64,000 bases of DNA from Chinchilla lanigera (Eukaryota > Chordata > Mammalia > Rodentia > Chinchillidae): the NCBI RefSeq assembly GCF_000276665.1, contig NW_004955459.1:11205071-11269070 (forward strand), given 5' to 3'. The position numbers and the translations under genes are program-made. The notes beneath the pieces were generated by a model, which was not told the origin of the DNA, searched no databases, and saw nothing but the letters and a program-made list of their open reading frames with translations. Positions 59,755 through 64,000 of this stretch are shown here, piece after piece (the stretch's first letter is position 1; every line of letters begins with the position of its first letter).

Positions 59755-59935
59755 GCCGGGTGTGGTGGCACATGCCTGTAATCCTAGCACTTGGGAGGCT
59801 GAGGCAGGAAGATCGTTGTGAGTTCGAGACCAGCCGGGGCTACAAAGTGAGCACAAGACCAGCCTGAACTGCATAGCGAGACCCTGTCTCAAAAAGACAA
59901 AAATAAATAAGTAAATAAATAGATAGATAGATAAG
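59755..59935 (+). mobile_element. B1 SINE, full length
   Basis: 'gccgggtgtggtggcacatg', 'gcacttgggaggctgaggca', 'gttcgagaccagcc', a repeated 'ctacaaagtgagcacaag' / 'ctgcatagcgagaccc' module and an A-rich tail ending in (GATA)n. The internal duplication marks rodent B1. It is close to a functional-looking consensus, so relatively young. Confidence 0.92.
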
Positions 59936-60717
59936 TAGAGTTGGATTGGGTCATCTAGAAGGTTATCTGCAAGGCCTTCATACTGTAGGTTGAATTCTAG
60001 AGGCAGTTGCTGTTCGCCAAAGTGGTAAATGAACTTGTTTCATTCTCTGTAGATTATAATAGTAGAGGGTTGGCTCAAGTTACAGACAGTGCTCTAATAA
60101 AGAAGCCTCTGCTAATGGAAAATTAGCCAGGAAAGTGTTGAAGATGGGCAATTAGAGATGAATTTCATGAGAGATAAGTACTTAAAAGTAGTGTCAGAGT
60201 TGGTATCATTCTGATCTCTTCATTGTTTGTCACAAATATACCAGTATGGCTTAATCACCTATGCTATTGTCTTAATCACTATAGTTTTATATTGTCTTGA
60301 TATCTGGTAATACAATAAGTAAATACTTTTGTTATCCTTCAGTTTTACCCTGCTTATTATTGGCCCTTTGTTTCTACACACATTTTAGTATCAGCTTGTC
60401 AATTTCTATTTTTAAAAAGCAATCAAAAATATTTTGATTTGGATGACTTTGGATTTATTGATCAATTTAGGGAGATCTGACAACTTTACAATGTAGAATA
60501 TTTCAATTTATAAAACAGGCTATGTCCCTCTAGCTATCTGAGTCTTCCCTACTTTTCTATATCTGTTGTAGTCTTTATTTGAGAAATATTGTGCACCATT
60601 ATTTTCTTTTATTTCTGGGTATCTGTGAGGCTTCTTGCTGATGTATATGGCATCTGTTTATTTTCTAGTTATTTGTTAGTTGTATGTGAAAATGTAATTA
60701 ATTTTAAAATAATGCTT

Positions 60718-60868
60718 GGGCTGGCATGGTGGCACATGCCTGTACTCCAGGAGGCTGAGACAGGGGGATCGTTGGGAATTTGAGACCAGCCTGGGCTACA
60801 AAGTGAGCTCAAAGCCAGCCAGAACTGCACAGGTAGAACTTCTCTCAAAAAGACAAAAAATAAAAAAA
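60718..60868 (+). mobile_element. B1 SINE nested in L1
   Basis: 'gggctggcatggtggcacat', 'ctccaggaggctgagacagg' and two 'ctacaaagtgagctc'/'ctgcacaggtag' modules, with a short deletion near the 5' end. Target duplications 'taaaataatgctt' (60705-60717) and 'taaaataagctt' (60869-60880) flank it. Confidence 0.88.
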
Positions 60869-60999
60869 TAAAATAAGCTTGATATCTAGTAACCTTAGTG
60901 AATTCAAGTATCAGGCAGTTTATCTATAATTTTGGATGACTAATTATAAAATCAGGACATCTGTAATAACGATGTTTTCATCTATTCTTTATGTGTAGC

Positions 61000-61390
61000 A
61001 GATTACATGATGGCCAAACATGTCAATCCCTAATCTCTGGAACCTGTAAGTATTTGGGGAGAAAATCTCCTTTTAGATACAATTAACTTTAAAATCTTGA
61101 ACTAAAATGTTGTTCTGGATGATCTAGTTGGGCCTTGCCTGTTATCTTGAGTACTCTCATAAAGGAGTAGAAAAGAGAGGCAATAGAAATGATATGAAGA
61201 TGGAGGCAAAAGTTGGAGTGACACAGTCACCAGCTCGGGAATGTCAGATCAACCAATGAAAACTGGACGACACAAGAGAGCATTGCCCTGCCCAATTTTT
61301 GGACTTCTTACCTCTGGAAATGGATAAATAACTGTTCAAGCTATTAAGTTTGTGGCAGTTTGTTACAGCACTCAAGGAAATTAATATGTT
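61000..61390 (+). mobile_element. MLT1-like LTR nested in L1
   Basis: 'caatccctaatctctggaac', 'ggatgatctagttgggcc', 'ggaggcaaaagttggagtga', 'ctattaagtttgtggcagtt' and 'caaggaaattaatatg' are in consensus order; L1 continues on both sides. Confidence 0.75.
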
Positions 61391-61446
61391 TTAAATTTAT
61401 TTTTCTTGCTTTCTTGCCAGGTAACAATATCCTGGATAATGCTATC

Positions 61447-61868
61447 TGTTGTTTCTAGATGGCCGTGAAAGCCTCATGCAGTCATAGGTGGGGCTTTTTA
61501 GAGATGGCTGACTCTACAGTGTGTAATTGATTCATGGTGCAATGCTAGGATTAAGGGTGCTAGGATTAAGGGTGGATTATTACTAAATCAGTCCACAAAT
61601 TGTTTTAGTACCACTCTAATCCTGGTAGCCTAGAAAAAATATAAAATGTAAGGGGAAACTACTAAGGTCCTTTGTTTGCTTGCTTTACTACCTTCTGCCT
61701 GCCATGAACTGTTTTTCCTCTGCAATGCCTCTTCACCATACTACCCTACCATGGAGTTAACCAGTTATGGACTGAAACCTCTACAAATTATGAGCTAGAT
61801 AAAACTTTTCTCCTTTAACTTTGGGTGTCAGGTATTTTGTCTCAGCAACAAAAAAATTAGCTAAGACA
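61447..61868 (+). mobile_element. MaLR-type LTR nested in L1
   Basis: From 'tgttgtttctagatgg' to 'ttagctaagaca', 422 bp, with the tail 'gtcaggtattttgtctcagc' shared with 5742-6090. The 5-bp flanks 'ctatc' and 'attac' do not match exactly. Its middle third (61500-61655) is copied at 62360-62513. Confidence 0.82.
61500..61655 (+). repeat. Local duplication 2, source copy inside LTR
   Basis: The segment from 'agagatggctgactct' to 'ataaaatgtaagggg' is continuous with the rest of the LTR on both sides, so it is the ancestral location. Confidence 0.85.
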
Positions 61869-62359
61869 ATTACAAGTAACTTTCTTGTTTTTGATGACAA
61901 AATTTTAAATGTTTCAGCATTAATTACATCATTAGTTGAAAGGGTTTTTTCTTGTAAGAAATACATGACTTAGAGAAAAATCTTGTCTCTTTGGAGTTTG
62001 CTGAGAATTTCAGGTAACTGATGTTAAATTTGATCAAAATATTTTTTGAGCTAATATGTTTCCCCGTTATTCCAGTTATATGATAATTATATTGATTAAT
62101 TTTCTAATGTTACACATTTTTGGAATAAATCCTATTTGCTCATGTTGTATTTTTCTTCTATGCCTCTCTAAATTTGATTTGGTAATATTTGTTGAGAAGT
62201 TTTCTATCTATGTTAAAGAGATTAGACTGTGATTTTGCTTTCTTTTAACATCTTCAGTGTGGTGCCCTCACAATTATGAGTTAAGAAATGTATCCTCTTT
62301 TTTATTTTCTGAAGTATACTACTTATACTTTAGAATTATATTATTTTTTATATTATAAA

Positions 62360-62513
62360 AGAGATGGCTGACTCTATAGTGTGTGAGTGATTCATGGTGC
62401 AATGCTAGGGTTAAGGATGCTAGGATTAAGAGTGGGTTAGTACTAAATCAGTCCACAAATTGTTTTAGCACCACTCTAATCCTGGTAGCCTAGAAAAAAT
62501 ATAAAAGGTGGGG
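62360..62513 (+). repeat. Local duplication 2, inserted copy
   Basis: About 94% identical by eye to 61500-61655, in the same orientation, but with neither LTR end. It is flanked by AT-rich sequence ('tatattataaa' before, 'gtcatctaatataatatat' after). It shares private features with the source such as 'ctagaaaaaatataaaa', so it is a copy of that LTR rather than an independent family member. Confidence 0.85.
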
Positions 62514-62719
62514 AGTCATCTAATATAATATATTATATTATTTTTTCAAAATATGATTTTACTTTCAATATGCAGGCACTCACAAGTGACTGTAGATGAG
62601 TGTAGAGTTTTACTATAATAAAATGTATATAATGGATCCCATTTACTTAACACAAAGAGAATCATTTAAATTTTATATTTCTTATGTCAAGTTTTATAGG
62701 TAATTATTTTTTATCTTAA

Positions 62720-63855
62720 TAAAAAAACAATAAAAACAATGATACAAAATTTCAGAACAAGATAGTAGGAGAGTAACAGTGGTTAGTACATTGCTTGTTG
62801 TTCTTCAAAATAGTTGCTCAGATTACAAAAGACAAGCATGAAAAATTGATCAAATAATAAAAGCATAAACCTTTCTTTTCAGTGAACTATTAGAAATTCG
62901 TAGTAGAGCTGTCTTAACTATCATATACATTTAATTTCCTTTTTCCCTGCCTTTTTTTCTCCTTTATCCCATCCTAGTTCCTCCTTACTTTTCAACGGTT
63001 TCTTCCTATTTTACAATATATACTGTACATTTTCGATCTTATTTATTCTTTCAGCTTCTTGTATGGGGAGACAATATGATGTTTACACATGCAGGTCTGA
63101 TTTATTACACTTATGAGTATTGCCTGAAGTTGCATCCATTTACCCATAAAAGCCTCGAGTTTATCGTACTTTATAGCTGAGTAGTACTCCATTGTATAAG
63201 AATACTACATCTTTTTTTTATCCATTCCTTGGCTGATGGACATTTGGGTTGTTTCCAAGAGTTAACTATTACAAATTGTGCTGCTATAAAGGTGAGTACA
63301 CTTATATCACTGTGGTATGATGTTTTTAATTCTTCTGGAAAAATACCCAGAAGGGGGATAGCTGGGTCAAATGGGGCATCTAGTTTTTTGAGAAATCTGC
63401 CCACTTATTTCCACAGTTGTTGCACCAGTCTGCATTCCCACCCACAGTGCAGAAGGGTCCTTTTTCCTCACAACCCCTTCAGCATTTGGTATTTGTTGAT
63501 TTCTTGATGGCAGCCATTCTTTCTGGGGTGAGAAGGAATCACAGTGTTGTTTTAATTTGCTTCTCTAGAATGACCAGTAATATGGAACTTTTTTTCACAT
63601 ATTTATTTGGTATTTGTATTTCTTCATTTGATATATGTGTATTCATCTCAGATGCTCATTTTTAGATTGGGTCTTTAAATTTGGGGTATTTGAATTTTTC
63701 AATACTTTATATGTTTTAGATATAAGTCAATTGCCTGAGAGACTGTTCTTTAAAATTTTTTTCCAATCTGTGGGTTGTCTTTTAACTCTGTTGGTGATTT
63801 CTTTGAATGGGAAAAAGCTTTTTAATAAGATGAGATCAGACCAGTATTGCATGTC
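62720..63855 (-). mobile_element. L1 3' UTR and ORF2 C-terminal region, antisense
   Basis: The 3' UTR (62720-63060) matches 28565-29040. Beyond it, ORF2 reads on the minus strand: the frame 63404-63171 carries [32 protein letters not shown] and EWIKK, the well-conserved C-terminal signature of L1 ORF2 (reverse transcriptase protein). Matching nucleotide phrases include 'ggctgatggacatttgggtt' and 'gcatttggtatttgttgatt'. The frame breaks upstream near 63405, so the element is dead. L1 similarity fades near 63855. Confidence 0.88.
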
Positions 63856-64000
63856 TATATCTGTTTTCATGAGAAGCCACTTTGAAGATATCAATATGTA
63901 ATACAACCACCATTGTTAATTCCCTACCACTTTGTTTGTAACTCTGTATTGTCTGTATTGTGCTTGTGATATGTTGTAAAATGTTGTATGTCTGTTAATG
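63856..64000. other. Sequence beyond L1 break, unassigned
   Basis: L1 ORF2 similarity stops, and the rest, with 'accaccattgttaattccct' and repeated 'tctgtattgt', was not assigned. It could be a different repeat or a rearranged 5' part of the L1; the window ends before this can be seen. Confidence 0.3.

Larger units (their letters stand above)
60190..62360 (-). mobile_element. Old L1 ORF2 region, antisense, with nested insertions
   Basis: Reversed ORF2 phrases run left to right: 'atcactatagttttatattg', 'tttgatttggatgactttgg', 'tttcttgctttcttgcc', 'gtttgctgagaatttcaggt', 'atattgattaattttctaat', 'ggaataaatcctatttgctc' and 'gatttggtaatatttgttga'. It is interrupted by a B1 (60718-60868) and two MaLR-type LTRs (61000-61390, 61447-61868). 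All frames are broken. Confidence 0.75.

Overview
The window is nuclear DNA of a placental mammal, almost certainly a rodent. The best evidence is its SINE content. There are B1 (7SL-derived) elements with the internal duplication (46717-46896, 59755-59935, 60718-60868), at least seven tRNA-derived ID-type elements with the phrase 'cttgccaggcag' or its complement, and one B1-ID dimer (20485-20700). The ID copies do not look like the muroid consensus and no B2 elements were seen, so a non-muroid rodent is likelier than mouse or rat; the species cannot be fixed from this alone. Older mammal-wide repeats (MIR, L2, Tigger-type DNA elements, MaLR LTRs, L1) fill much of the rest.

I find no supportable protein-coding gene, no rRNA, tRNA or other RNA gene, no CpG island and no CRISPR. 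The longest open frames (131-142 codons) are what chance gives in 64 kb and resemble no family I know; the longest-looking minus-strand frames at 18.6-19.5 kb only read an AAG repeat and a run of N. One minus-strand stretch (975-1525) reads like a broken coding remnant, at low confidence. The window is best described as intergenic or intronic.

Layout: 0-5 kb, an ID SINE and mostly unique sequence; 5-9.3 kb, Tigger, L1 tail, two MaLR LTRs and an old repeat; 9.3-20.4 kb, mostly unique sequence with sparse MIR/L2 and an AAG microsatellite broken by a 455-base gap; 20.4-28 kb, B1-ID dimer, LTRs, Tigger MITE, MIRs and the first local duplication; 28-31 kb, nested antisense L1 with ID insertions; 31-36.7 kb, mostly unique; 36.7-39.9 kb, nested sense L1 with smaller insertions; 40-52 kb, mostly unique with MIR/L2; 53-56 kb, LTRs and a Tigger split by an LTR; 57-64 kb, ID, B1, antisense L1 carrying two LTRs, and the second local duplication.

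The points most worth a second look are: two independent local copy-and-insert events (about 155 bp each, about 860 bp from source to copy, no poly(A)), very small insertions flanked by long target-site duplications, all nine recognised MaLR-type LTRs lying on the + strand (which would fit an intron of a minus-strand gene), and a telomere-like G-quadruplex motif. No undescribed biological system is evident. Family names are from recalled consensus sequences, not from a database search.
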